Positions 1 through 5,975 of a DNA stretch of 6,000 bases are shown piece by piece. Position numbers and translations under genes: made by a program. Position 1 is the stretch's first letter. The number at the start of each line of letters is the position of its first letter. The notes beneath the pieces were generated by a model. The model was not told where the DNA came from. It saw only the letters and a program-made list of their open reading frames with translations, and searched no databases. This stretch comes from Flavobacterium psychrophilum (GTDB lineage Bacteria; Bacteroidota; Bacteroidia; Flavobacteriales; Flavobacteriaceae): positions 1-6,000 of the forward strand of contig CAMBOW010000095.1 of assembly GCA_945869365.1 (NCBI GenBank). The letters are read 5' to 3'.

Positions 1-33
1 CAAAAAACAGCACAAATAAATGTTTTTGATCAT
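1..33 (-). CDS. Possible 5' end of a further minus-strand gene, truncated by the window edge
   Basis: An ATG at 33-31 on the minus strand opens a frame of eleven codons, reading MIKNIYLCCFL, that runs off the left edge without a stop. A basic residue followed by a hydrophobic stretch is what the start of a signal peptide or lipoprotein signal looks like. The ATG lies 92 bp beyond the lon stop codon, and the lon terminator sits between them, so such a gene would need its own promoter. A near match to the Bacteroidota -7 element, TATCTTCG (one mismatch to TAnnTTTG), lies about 40 nt before the ATG. Eleven codons are too few to name a product, and the frame could be chance. Confidence 0.3.
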   Translation of the reverse strand, partial: MIKNIYLCCFL

Positions 34-92
34 AGAGTAGAATTAGCGAAATGCAAAACCACAAACGCCTTTGCGAAGATATTATTTTTACT

Positions 93-123
93 AAAAAAAC
101 GGCTACACTAGGCAGCCGTTTTT
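93..123 (-). terminator. Intrinsic terminator of lon, probably bidirectional
   Basis: The hairpin starts 2 bp past the lon stop codon. The core stem pairs 99-104 (ACGGCT) with 114-119 (AGCCGT) around a 9-nt loop. Flanking A and T runs can extend the pairing to 95-123. Read on the minus strand, the stem is followed by seven T residues, the standard Rho-independent pattern. The plus-strand reading also ends in a run of five T residues, so it could also stop a convergent transcript from the left. Confidence 0.88.
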
Positions 124-125
124 CA

Positions 126-2576
126 TTATAATTTTTTAGCGTTTTTCACTTTTTGGTCGGTGATGGCAATTTGCAATACCTCACTCATTTCTTTCACGTA
201 ATGAAAAGTTAAGCCTTTAATGTAATCGGGTTTAATCTCGTCAATATCTTGTTTGTTTTCACTACACAAAATAATTTCTTTGATGTTGGCGCGTTTGGCA
301 GCCAATATTTTTTCTTTGATTCCACCCACAGGCAATACTTTTCCTCGCAAGGTAATTTCGCCAGTCATGGCCATGTTTTTCTTGATTTTCTTTTGGGTAA
401 ATAAAGAAACTAAAGACGTGAGCATTGCAATTCCGGCACTTGGACCGTCTTTGGGCGTTGCTCCTTCGGGCACATGCAAATGGATGTTGTAGTTGGAAAT
501 CACATCAGAATCCAATCCCAATAGCGTGGTGTTAGCTTTGATGTATTCTAAGGCAATCGTTGCCGACTCTTTCATGACCGTTCCCAAATTTCCGGTAATG
601 GTCATGGTTCCTTTTCCTGGTGACAGCAAAGATTCAATAAATAAAATATCGCCCCCTACTGCGGTCCAAGCCAAGCCAGTTACAACTCCAGCAACATCAT
701 TGCTTTCTGATTTATCGCGTGCCATGCGGGGCGCACCCAAGACCTGGACAATATCTTCATCAGTCACTTTTTGGTTGTACTCCTCCTCCATGGCTACCGA
801 TTTGGCAGCATGGCGAATCACTTGGGCAATTTTAGCTTCCAAGCCACGCACACCCGATTCACGAGTGTAACCCTCGACAATTTTTTCGAGTTGTTTTTTA
901 CCGATAGTTAATTCTTTTGACGTCAATCCATGGGCAGCCAATTGTTTGGGAAACAAATGTTGGCGCGCAATCTCTACTTTTTCTTCGATGGTATAGCCCG
1001 ACATTTTTATCACTTCCATTCGGTCGCGCAAGGCGGGTTGTATAGCCGATAAATTATTGGATGTGGCGATAAACATTACTTTAGACAGGTCGTAGCCGTA
1101 TTCTAAAAAATTGTCGTAAAAACTGTTATTCTGCTCCGGATCTAATACTTCCAATAAAGCCGATGACGGATCGCCATGGTTGCTATTGGACAATTTATCA
1201 ATTTCGTCCAACACAAATACTGGATTAGAAGTGCCGGCTTTCTTTAAACTTTGAATGATGCGTCCGGGCATAGCGCCAATATAGGTTTTGCGGTGACCGC
1301 GAATTTCGGCTTCATCACGCAATCCACCCAAGGAAATGCGCACATATTCTCTGCCTAGCGCAGCCGCAACCGATTTTCCAATCGAGGTTTTACCCACCCC
1401 GGGAGGCCCGGTGAGACACAAAATCGGCGACTTCATGTCGTTGCGCAATTTGAGTACGGCCAAATGTTCGATCATCCGTTTTTTGACGTCTTCTAATCCA
1501 AAATGATCGCGATCTAATATTTTTTGTGCCCGGGTCAAATCAAAATTATCTTTAGAGAATTCGTTCCAAGGCAACTTCAAAAACAACTCCAAATAGTTGC
1601 GTTGTATCCCAAAATCGGGCGCTTGTGGATTCATGCGTTGCATCTTGGTGAGCTCTTTCTCAAAATGGGTTTTGGTCTTATCGTCCCACTTTTTGGATTT
1701 GGCCTTCAGGCGCATTTCGTCGAGTTCTTGTTCCTGTGACACGCCACCCAATTCTTCTTGGATGGTTTTCATTTGTTGGTGCAAGAAATATTCACGCTGT
1801 TGTTGGTCTAAATCAAAACGAACTTTAGACTGGATGTCATTTTTTAATTCGAGTTTTTGCAACTCGACGTTCATGAAACGCAAAGTTTCTAGTGCACGTT
1901 CTTTGAGCGTATTCATGGCCAATAAATTCTGCTTTTCGATTACCGACAAATTCATGTTGGATGAAACAAAATTGATTAAGAACGAATGGCTTTCAATATT
2001 TTTGATAGCAAAAGTAGCTTCAGTAGGAATGTTTGGACTTTCTTTAATGATTTCGATAGCTAGTTCTTTGACAGATTCCACAATGGCTGCAAATTCGGTA
2101 TCGTGTTTGCCAGGTCGCTTTTCTTCAACCTCTTTAATTGAAGCACTTATGTAGGGTTTTTCGGAAGTTACTTTGTCTATTTCAAAGCGCTTTTTTCCTT
2201 GTAAAATTACCGTGATGTTGCCGTCAGGCATTTTCAAGACACGCAAGATACGAGCAACAGTTCCTATGGTGTGGATGTCGTTTTTGGTAGGGTCTTCAAT
2301 GTCCTCATTTTTTTGGGCTACAACCCCAATAATTTTATCACCTGCATTGGCGTCATTAATCAATTTAATCGATTTATCACGTCCCGCCGAAATAGGAATT
2401 ACGACTCCAGGAAATAAGACAGTGTTGCGCAAAGGTAAAATGGGTAACGAGGCCGGGAGCTCTTCGTTATTCATTTCTTCTTCGTCTTCGGGAGTCAATA
2501 AGGGAATGAGTTCAGAATTGGAATCAAATTCTTGGAGATTCAATTGGTCAATGCTGAGGAAATTGATGTTGGACAT
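126..2576 (-). CDS. lon: ATP-dependent serine protease LonA (endopeptidase La)
   Basis: This is a cytoplasmic AAA+ protease that unfolds and degrades damaged proteins and short-lived regulators. Its 816 residues are a full-length LonA. The order is an acidic lead (about 24-40), the Lon N-terminal substrate-binding domain starting near LPILPLRNTVLFPG (44-57), a coiled helical region, the AAA+ module and the protease domain. Walker A is GPPGVGKT at 390-397, and Walker B is VFVLDEID at 453-460. The catalytic dyad is Ser713 in PKDGPSAG and Lys756 in GGIKEK, spaced 43 residues apart as in E. coli Lon (S679/K722). The frame stays open upstream to an ATG at 2666, but the start at 2576 is preferred. 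The 30 extra codons are Phe/Val-rich, lack Lon similarity and span the putative promoter. There is no Shine-Dalgarno sequence. Terminators on both sides suggest a monocistronic unit. No residue looks defective. Confidence 0.98.
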   Translation of the reverse strand: MSNINFLSIDQLNLQEFDSNSELIPLLTPEDEEEMNNEELPASLPILPLRNTVLFPGVVIPISAGRDKSIKLINDANAGDKIIGVVAQKNEDIEDPTKNDIHTIGTVARILRVLKMPDGNITVILQGKKRFEIDKVTSEKPYISASIKEVEEKRPGKHDTEFAAIVESVKELAIEIIKESPNIPTEATFAIKNIESHSFLINFVSSNMNLSVIEKQNLLAMNTLKERALETLRFMNVELQKLELKNDIQSKVRFDLDQQQREYFLHQQMKTIQEELGGVSQEQELDEMRLKAKSKKWDDKTKTHFEKELTKMQRMNPQAPDFGIQRNYLELFLKLPWNEFSKDNFDLTRAQKILDRDHFGLEDVKKRMIEHLAVLKLRNDMKSPILCLTGPPGVGKTSIGKSVAAALGREYVRISLGGLRDEAEIRGHRKTYIGAMPGRIIQSLKKAGTSNPVFVLDEIDKLSNSNHGDPSSALLEVLDPEQNNSFYDNFLEYGYDLSKVMFIATSNNLSAIQPALRDRMEVIKMSGYTIEEKVEIARQHLFPKQLAAHGLTSKELTIGKKQLEKIVEGYTRESGVRGLEAKIAQVIRHAAKSVAMEEEYNQKVTDEDIVQVLGAPRMARDKSESNDVAGVVTGLAWTAVGGDILFIESLLSPGKGTMTITGNLGTVMKESATIALEYIKANTTLLGLDSDVISNYNIHLHVPEGATPKDGPSAGIAMLTSLVSLFTQKKIKKNMAMTGEITLRGKVLPVGGIKEKILAAKRANIKEIILCSENKQDIDEIKPDYIKGLTFHYVKEMSEVLQIAITDQKVKNAKKL

Positions 2577-2615
2577 AGGTAAATTCAAAAACGGGTTATA
2601 CGAAATTAAGGGAGT

Positions 2616-2623
2616 CAAATATA
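2616..2623 (-). promoter_or_regulatory. Candidate -7 element of the lon promoter
   Basis: Read on the minus strand this is TATATTTG, an exact fit to the Bacteroidota housekeeping-sigma -7 consensus TAnnTTTG. It lies 39 bp before the chosen lon ATG and would give a leader of roughly 30-35 nt. The nearest upstream TTTG is only 14 nt away, shorter than the usual spacing of about 17-23, so the -33 element is weak or absent. The position also argues against the longer 846-residue start, whose extra codons would overlap it. Confidence 0.5.
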
Positions 2624-2682
2624 CTACAACAAAATCGCAAAAAAAGATAAAATCGACGTCCGACAACTTTTTTTAACGGAAC

Positions 2683-2713
2683 AAAAAAATCCGCTATACA
2701 GCGGACTCTTTTT
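2683..2713 (-). terminator. Intrinsic terminator of the small lipoprotein gene
   Basis: A perfect 6-bp stem (2690-2695 TCCGCT with 2700-2705 AGCGGA) encloses a 4-nt loop. On the minus strand it is followed at once by seven T residues (2689-2683), and an A-rich stretch precedes it (2713-2709). It begins 15 bp past the lipoprotein stop codon. It lies upstream of the lon -7 element, so it separates the lipoprotein transcript from lon. Confidence 0.88.
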
Positions 2714-2728
2714 ATCTGCTAAATTGAA

Positions 2729-3238
2729 TTAATAATGAATATTAGTAAACACCCCATTGGTGAATGTTTTGGTAGCCACATTGGTGCCGGTTCCGCTGTA
2801 CCCGGTGCAAGAAAAAGTTCCAGAAACCGTTTGATCTGTTTCATTAACTGCAGTGATGTTTATTTGACCCGTATCGGCAGTGACATCTGCAGAATTTATA
2901 CTCTGATAGACTGGAGCGCCAGTACCGGCACTGTAGGAAATGTTGTTTACGTTGGCTGGATAATTTCCTGGCGTTGTCCCATTAATTGATAAGGTAAAGG
3001 ATTCCAACTGGGTGCCTTTGTAGGCAGTAACAGACAAAACACCGGCATTCATCACCGCATTAAATTGGGTAGCAATATAGGTTTGACCATCAAAATTTAC
3101 ACGAAAAGTAGCCGGCAAAACAGGTGGGTCAACCGGATTTAAATTGATCGCCGAATCGACAGGTTCATTTTCGCAGGAACTAAAAGTAAGGGATAATAAA
3201 AGTGTGCCAAATAAAGCAAATACTGCAATGCGTTTCAT
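2729..3238 (-). CDS. Small Thr/Asn-rich lipoprotein of unknown function (DUF6252-like)
   Basis: This 169-residue protein starts with a type II signal peptide: MKR, a hydrophobic core at about 4-19, then FSSC with the lipidated cysteine at residue 22. An acidic ENEP follows the cysteine, then a Pro-rich linker (about 35-43). The rest is rich in Thr, Ser, Asn, Gly and aromatics with alternating hydrophobic residues, suggesting an all-beta domain. The opening FRVNFDGQTYIATQFNA, a TVSGTFSC segment and the ending NGVFTNIHY resemble the Bacteroidota family I recall as DUF6252; this is from memory and unverified. It should be anchored to the outer membrane. Acidic residues right after the cysteine recall surface-export signals of some Bacteroidota lipoproteins, but this one is not a clear match. 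The gene starts 56 bp after the permease stop, has its own candidate -7 element and ends in a strong terminator. I cannot assign a function. Confidence 0.88.
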   Translation of the reverse strand: MKRIAVFALFGTLLLSLTFSSCENEPVDSAINLNPVDPPVLPATFRVNFDGQTYIATQFNAVMNAGVLSVTAYKGTQLESFTLSINGTTPGNYPANVNNISYSAGTGAPVYQSINSADVTADTGQINITAVNETDQTVSGTFSCTGYSGTGTNVATKTFTNGVFTNIHY

Positions 3239-3257
3239 AGGGTAAAATTTTAATTTT

Positions 3258-3265
3258 CAAATATA
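3258..3265 (-). promoter_or_regulatory. Candidate -7 element for the small lipoprotein gene
   Basis: The minus strand reads TATATTTG, identical to the element before lon and an exact fit to TAnnTTTG. It ends 19 bp before the ATG, giving a short leader of about 12-15 nt. The closest upstream TTTG is only 11 nt away, too near to be a good -33 element. The lipoprotein gene may therefore be expressed both from here and by read-through from the permease gene. Confidence 0.45.
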
Positions 3266-3294
3266 GCTAATTCATCCAAATGAGTCGGTAAAAA

Positions 3295-4623
3295 TTATAC
3301 CGTTACCTTTTGTGCTTTTTTGTGTACGCGTAGCAAAAGGATAATGCCTACAAAAAAGAACAGCCCCAAAAACACAATGGATAATCGTGGACTACCCGTG
3401 AGTTGATCGATAATACCATACACACACATGCCAATCACGATGCCTACTTTTTCGGCTACATCAAAAAAACTAAAATAGGAAGCGGTATCCTCGGTCTCGG
3501 GCAATAATTTAGAATAGGTAGAGCGCGATAACGATTGAATGCCACCCATTACAATCCCCACAAATCCGGCCATAGCATAAAAATGTATGGGCAAAGTAAT
3601 AAAATAAGCCATCACACACAACAACAACCAAAAGCAATTGATAACCAATAATGTTGGTAAATTTCCAAATCGATGGGATGCTTTTGCAGTGAGTTGAGCG
3701 CCCACAACAGCAACCAATTGGATTACCAAAATACAGACGATGAGCCCCATAGTTCTTTCACCATCATTGGCCCACAAAATTTCTTGGGCACCAAAATAGG
3801 TTGCAATCAGCATCACGGTTTGTACCGCCATGCTGTAGACAAAATAACTCCCCAAATAACCTTTTAAAATGGGTTTGGTTTGCAACTGATTCCAAACTTT
3901 TTTCAATTCACGAAAACCATTGTAAATAACGGCAGAAGTAACTTTTCGGTTAGAATGATTTCCTTTGGGTAAATAATAGTAGGAATATTGGCTAAAAAGA
4001 ATCCACCACACGCCCACCATGACAAACGAATACCGCATGGCCTTAATCGCCGCTTCTCCTTTGGTGCCGGTGATGTGAAACAACTCGGGTTGCAGCACCA
4101 TGGCCAAATTAATCAGCAACAATAAAATACTGCCCACATAGCCCGTCGAAAATCCTTTGGCACTCACGGCATCTTGTTGTTCGGGATGGGCAATATCGGG
4201 CAAATAGGAATTGTAAAACACCAAGCTGCCCCAAAAACCAATTAATCCCAAAAAGTAAAACAATAATCCGATGTAAATATTTTGAAGGCTAAACCAATAC
4301 AAGCCCATGCAAGACAATGCGCCCAAGTAACAAAAGAATTTCATGAATGATTTTTTGTTGCCCACATAATCGGCGATGCCAGAAAGCAAGGGCGAACAAA
4401 AAGCGACGATCAAAAAAGCAAAGGCAGTTACAAACGAAATGAGTGCCGAGTTTTTGAGTTCTATGCCAAATACATGGATGTAATGGCTTCTGTCTGAAAA
4501 TAAGGCCTCGTAAAAAATAGGGAAAATGGCCGAGGTGATTACCAAGGGATATACTGAATTGGCCCAATCGTAAAAGGCCCAGGCGTTGAGTAATTTTTTG
4601 TCTCCTTTTGCGAGTGGATTCAT
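3295..4623 (-). CDS. UMF1 / Atg22-like MFS transporter, substrate unknown
   Basis: This 442-residue inner-membrane protein has about twelve hydrophobic segments, near 22-40, 58-83, 94-112, 116-138, 161-179, 198-217, 252-277, 291-312, 322-344, 347-366, 385-405 and 414-432. The N-terminal NAWAFYDWANSVYP is the hallmark of the UMF1 branch of the major facilitator superfamily (bacterial relatives of the yeast vacuolar effluxer Atg22). The loop SGIADYVGNKK (81-91) corresponds to MFS motif A. GGIQSLSRSTYSKLLPE (360-376) is the second typical UMF1 signature. A hydrophilic loop at about 218-250 separates the two six-helix halves. Length and signatures are intact. Substrates of bacterial members are mostly undetermined, so I do not name one. 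No terminator separates it from the lipoprotein gene 56 bp downstream. A hairpin lies 12 nt before its start codon. Confidence 0.93.
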   Translation of the reverse strand: MNPLAKGDKKLLNAWAFYDWANSVYPLVITSAIFPIFYEALFSDRSHYIHVFGIELKNSALISFVTAFAFLIVAFCSPLLSGIADYVGNKKSFMKFFCYLGALSCMGLYWFSLQNIYIGLLFYFLGLIGFWGSLVFYNSYLPDIAHPEQQDAVSAKGFSTGYVGSILLLLINLAMVLQPELFHITGTKGEAAIKAMRYSFVMVGVWWILFSQYSYYYLPKGNHSNRKVTSAVIYNGFRELKKVWNQLQTKPILKGYLGSYFVYSMAVQTVMLIATYFGAQEILWANDGERTMGLIVCILVIQLVAVVGAQLTAKASHRFGNLPTLLVINCFWLLLCVMAYFITLPIHFYAMAGFVGIVMGGIQSLSRSTYSKLLPETEDTASYFSFFDVAEKVGIVIGMCVYGIIDQLTGSPRLSIVFLGLFFFVGIILLLRVHKKAQKVTV

Positions 4624-4635
4624 AGAGTTAATTTG

Positions 4636-4651
4636 TCCCGAAGTCTCGGGA
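4636..4651 (-). repeat. Hairpin repeat in the leader of the permease gene
   Basis: A perfect inverted repeat has arms TCCCGA (4636-4641) and TCGGGA (4646-4651) and a 4-nt loop. It ends 12 nt before the permease ATG, so in mRNA it would sit where the initiating ribosome binds. A 17-bp stretch (4635-4651) matches 5953-5969 at 15 positions, so it looks like one copy of a dispersed palindromic repeat. It lacks a T-run on the minus strand and is not a terminator. Confidence 0.65.
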
Positions 4652-4690
4652 TTAAAATGTGGAAATTAGATAATTTGAAAATGCTTGAAA

Positions 4691-4720
4691 CAAATAAACA
4701 ATAATATTCTAAATTTCAAA
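4691..4720 (-). promoter_or_regulatory. Candidate promoter for the permease gene
   Basis: On the minus strand TTTG (4720-4717) is followed after 18 nt by TTTATTTG (4698-4691), one mismatch from TAnnTTTG. The spacing is in the range known for Bacteroidota promoters. The transcript would have a leader of about 60 nt containing the hairpin at 4636-4651. The surrounding DNA is so AT-rich that a chance match is quite possible. Confidence 0.3.
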
Positions 4721-4736
4721 CAAGCAAATCGTTTCT

Positions 4737-4765
4737 AATTTATTAAATAAATTGTTTCAATTTAT
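4737..4765. repeat. Two overlapping AT-rich inverted repeats
   Basis: The first repeat has arms AATTTATT (4737-4744) and AATAAATT (4746-4753) around one base. The second reuses most of that right arm: ATAAATTG (4747-4754) pairs with CAATTTAT (4758-4765) around TTT. All arms are perfect 8-mers. The middle segment can pair with either side, so the two structures exclude each other. The block lies in the 182-bp gap between the M48 gene (stop at 4806) and the permease, 40 bp past the M48 stop. It could be a weak 3'-end structure for the M48 transcript or an operator. It is too AT-rich, and lacks the T-run, for a confident terminator call. Confidence 0.5.
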
Positions 4766-4805
4766 ACGATTTCTTCAATCTGTGTTGCAAAATCCAATTT
4801 AGTCT

Positions 4806-5612
4806 TTATTTTAATTTTGCAGCCTGTGCCTTCACTTCTGGAATCAAGGCCTTGATGGCCGCAATACGAGTGGCATCAGCCGGGTGTGTACTGAGAAATT
4901 CGGGGGGTGTTTGTCCCGATTTTTGGGCAGCCATGCGTTCCCAAAAGGAGATAGCTGCATCGGGAATGTAGCCCGCAATAGTCATGAGTAACAAGCCAAT
5001 TTTATCGGCTTCTGATTCGTGACTGCGGCTAAAGGGCAACATCACCCCTACTTGCGATCCGATGCCATAGGCTTGTTGCCACAATTGTTTGTTTTCGTCG
5101 CTTTGATTTCCGGTAGCCAAGGCTACACCCACTGCACCTAGTTGCTGCAATTGGGCTGCACTCATGCGTTGCGCACCGTGATTGGCTAAGGCATGCGAAA
5201 CCTCGTGGCCCATAACGGTTGCCAATCCAACTTCATCAAAAGTGACAGGTAAAATTCCAGTATACACCACAATTTTTCCACCCGGCATGCACCAAGCGTT
5301 AATTTCTTTGTTGTCCACCAAATTGTATTCCCATTGGTATTCCTTGAGGTATTCGGAATGGCCGTTGGCGTTGAGCCATTTCTCGGCGGCTACTTTTATT
5401 TTTTGACCCACGGCTTTTACGCGTTGGGCATCGACCGTTCCAGTAATTACTTTATTCTCCTTTAAAAAAGCATCGTATTGCTGAAACGCTGACGGGAACA
5501 ACTGGCTATTGGATACAAAATTCAGGTTATTTTTTCCCGTAAACGGATTGGGAGCGCAGGAATTTATAATTACCAATACGGCACAACAAAAAGTCAACTG
5601 ATAGGTTTTCAT
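4806..5612 (-). CDS. M48 family zinc metallopeptidase lipoprotein, LoiP-like
   Basis: This 268-residue protein is a membrane-anchored peptidase facing the periplasm. The signal peptide (1-18) ends in INSC with Cys19 as the lipidation site, followed by APNPFTGK, typical of LoiP-type proteins. The zinc site is HEVSH at 136-140 (ligands His136 and His140, catalytic Glu137). ESEAD at 199-203 carries the third ligand, most likely Glu201. NAWCMPGGKIVVYTGIL (105-121) is the conserved strand segment before the active-site helix. THPADATR (242-249) is the C-terminal His-containing motif of M48 lipoproteins. There are no TPR repeats, so it is LoiP-like (about 250 residues) rather than BepA-like. E. coli relatives degrade misassembled outer-membrane proteins; the same role here is inference. 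The ATG at 5612 is the natural start because the signal peptide begins directly after it. It has no Shine-Dalgarno sequence. It is the first of the four genes and is 182 bp from the permease. Confidence 0.95.
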   Translation of the reverse strand: MKTYQLTFCCAVLVIINSCAPNPFTGKNNLNFVSNSQLFPSAFQQYDAFLKENKVITGTVDAQRVKAVGQKIKVAAEKWLNANGHSEYLKEYQWEYNLVDNKEINAWCMPGGKIVVYTGILPVTFDEVGLATVMGHEVSHALANHGAQRMSAAQLQQLGAVGVALATGNQSDENKQLWQQAYGIGSQVGVMLPFSRSHESEADKIGLLLMTIAGYIPDAAISFWERMAAQKSGQTPPEFLSTHPADATRIAAIKALIPEVKAQAAKLK

Positions 5613-5631
5613 GGATTCAATTTAAGATGCA

Positions 5632-5663
5632 CAAAGAACACCAATTTTAAACTTTTTTACCAA
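5632..5663 (-). promoter_or_regulatory. Candidate promoter of the M48 peptidase gene
   Basis: On the minus strand TTG (5663-5661) is followed after 21 nt by GTTCTTTG (5639-5632). That matches the TTTG part of the Bacteroidota -7 element but not its TA. It would put the transcription start about 12-15 nt before the ATG. No better candidate is seen between 5613 and 5760. Confidence 0.28.
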
Positions 5664-5801
5664 TAAAATTTAAGATTATTCTCTACTATAAACACAGAAA
5701 ATGGATTAGCCTGTTCGTTTAAAATCCAGCAAATTATTCCAATCACTAGGGCATTCCCCTCGAGATCAACTTTTGTTATGAAAAGATTCCATCCTAATCT
5801 C

Positions 5802-5886
5802 TCGGGTCGGGCCCTTCGCTACAAGTCCTCGCTGCTTCGTTGCACTACGCAGCTGTGGGCTTTTCGCTGCGGTCCCTAATGCGGGG
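5802..5886. repeat. GC-rich structured intergenic repeat, flavobacterial dispersed-repeat type
   Basis: The block runs from TCGGGTCGGGC to GCGGGG. Three alternating segments can form competing stems: GCTGC (5831-5835), GCAGC (5849-5853) and GCTGC (5866-5870), the last pair extending to a 6-bp CGCAGC/GCTGCG stem. An imperfect direct repeat links 5809-5829 and 5857-5877 (14 of 21 identical; both start GGGC and share TTCGCT). The phrases GGTCGGGC, TTCGCTAC and GGTCCCTAA recall a repeat seen in many copies between genes in Flavobacterium genomes; that is recalled, not checked. The boundaries are approximate. Confidence 0.55.
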
Positions 5887-5893
5887 GAAGACT

Positions 5894-5928
5894 GTAGGTA
5901 TTAGGTGGTAGATGTTAGGTTGTGGGTT
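5894..5928. repeat. Degenerate tandem array of five 7-bp units
   Basis: Read on the plus strand the sequence divides without gaps into GTAGGTA, TTAGGTG, GTAGATG, TTAGGTT and GTGGGTT. The shared pattern is roughly KTAGGTK. The unit length is constant while bases inside vary, giving a strict 7-bp period. Confidence 0.7.
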
Positions 5929-5952
5929 TATTCCGCTTCGCTTCATCTGTTC

Positions 5953-5970
5953 GTCCCGAAGGTTCGGGAC
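5953..5970. repeat. Palindromic hairpin repeat, second copy
   Basis: Arms GTCCCGAA (5953-5960) and TTCGGGAC (5963-5970) are perfect 8-bp complements around GG. The 17 bp at 5953-5969 match the permease-leader hairpin at 4635-4651 at 15 positions. Here it lies between the two arrays of 7-bp units and is not followed by a T-run on either strand. Confidence 0.7.
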
Positions 5971-5975
5971 TCGAG

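Noticed and set aside
1..138. Plus-strand frame open from the left edge to the stop at 136-138
   Set aside because: It runs through the lon terminator hairpin and into the lon 3' end, and its translation has no recognisable features. A chance frame is more likely.
2655..2660. GACGTC palindrome upstream of lon as an operator
   Set aside because: It is a 6-bp palindrome with non-matching flanks, expected by chance, with no second site nearby.
2577..2666. Longer lon start giving 846 residues
   Set aside because: The 30 extra codons encode a Phe/Val-rich stretch unlike any Lon N-terminus and overlap the exact TAnnTTTG element. MSNINFL at 2576 fits the family start.
493..2676. Several plus-strand frames of 70-185 codons inside lon
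   Set aside because: They are antisense shadows of a well-conserved gene and have no motifs or start signals of their own.
4636..4651. Terminator of the M48 transcript
   Set aside because: The stem lacks a T-run on the minus strand and lies 155 bp past the M48 stop, just before the permease ATG.
5778..5879. 33-codon plus-strand frame starting MKRFHPNLSGRALRY
   Set aside because: It lies entirely within the structured repeat block, has no promoter or domain features, and such frames are a usual by-product of GC-rich repeats in AT-rich genomes.
5802..5970. Insertion sequence remnant
   Set aside because: No transposase fragment, no clear terminal inverted repeats bounding the block and no target-site duplication can be seen. 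The GC-rich segments near 5753 and 5890 match only loosely as inverted ends.
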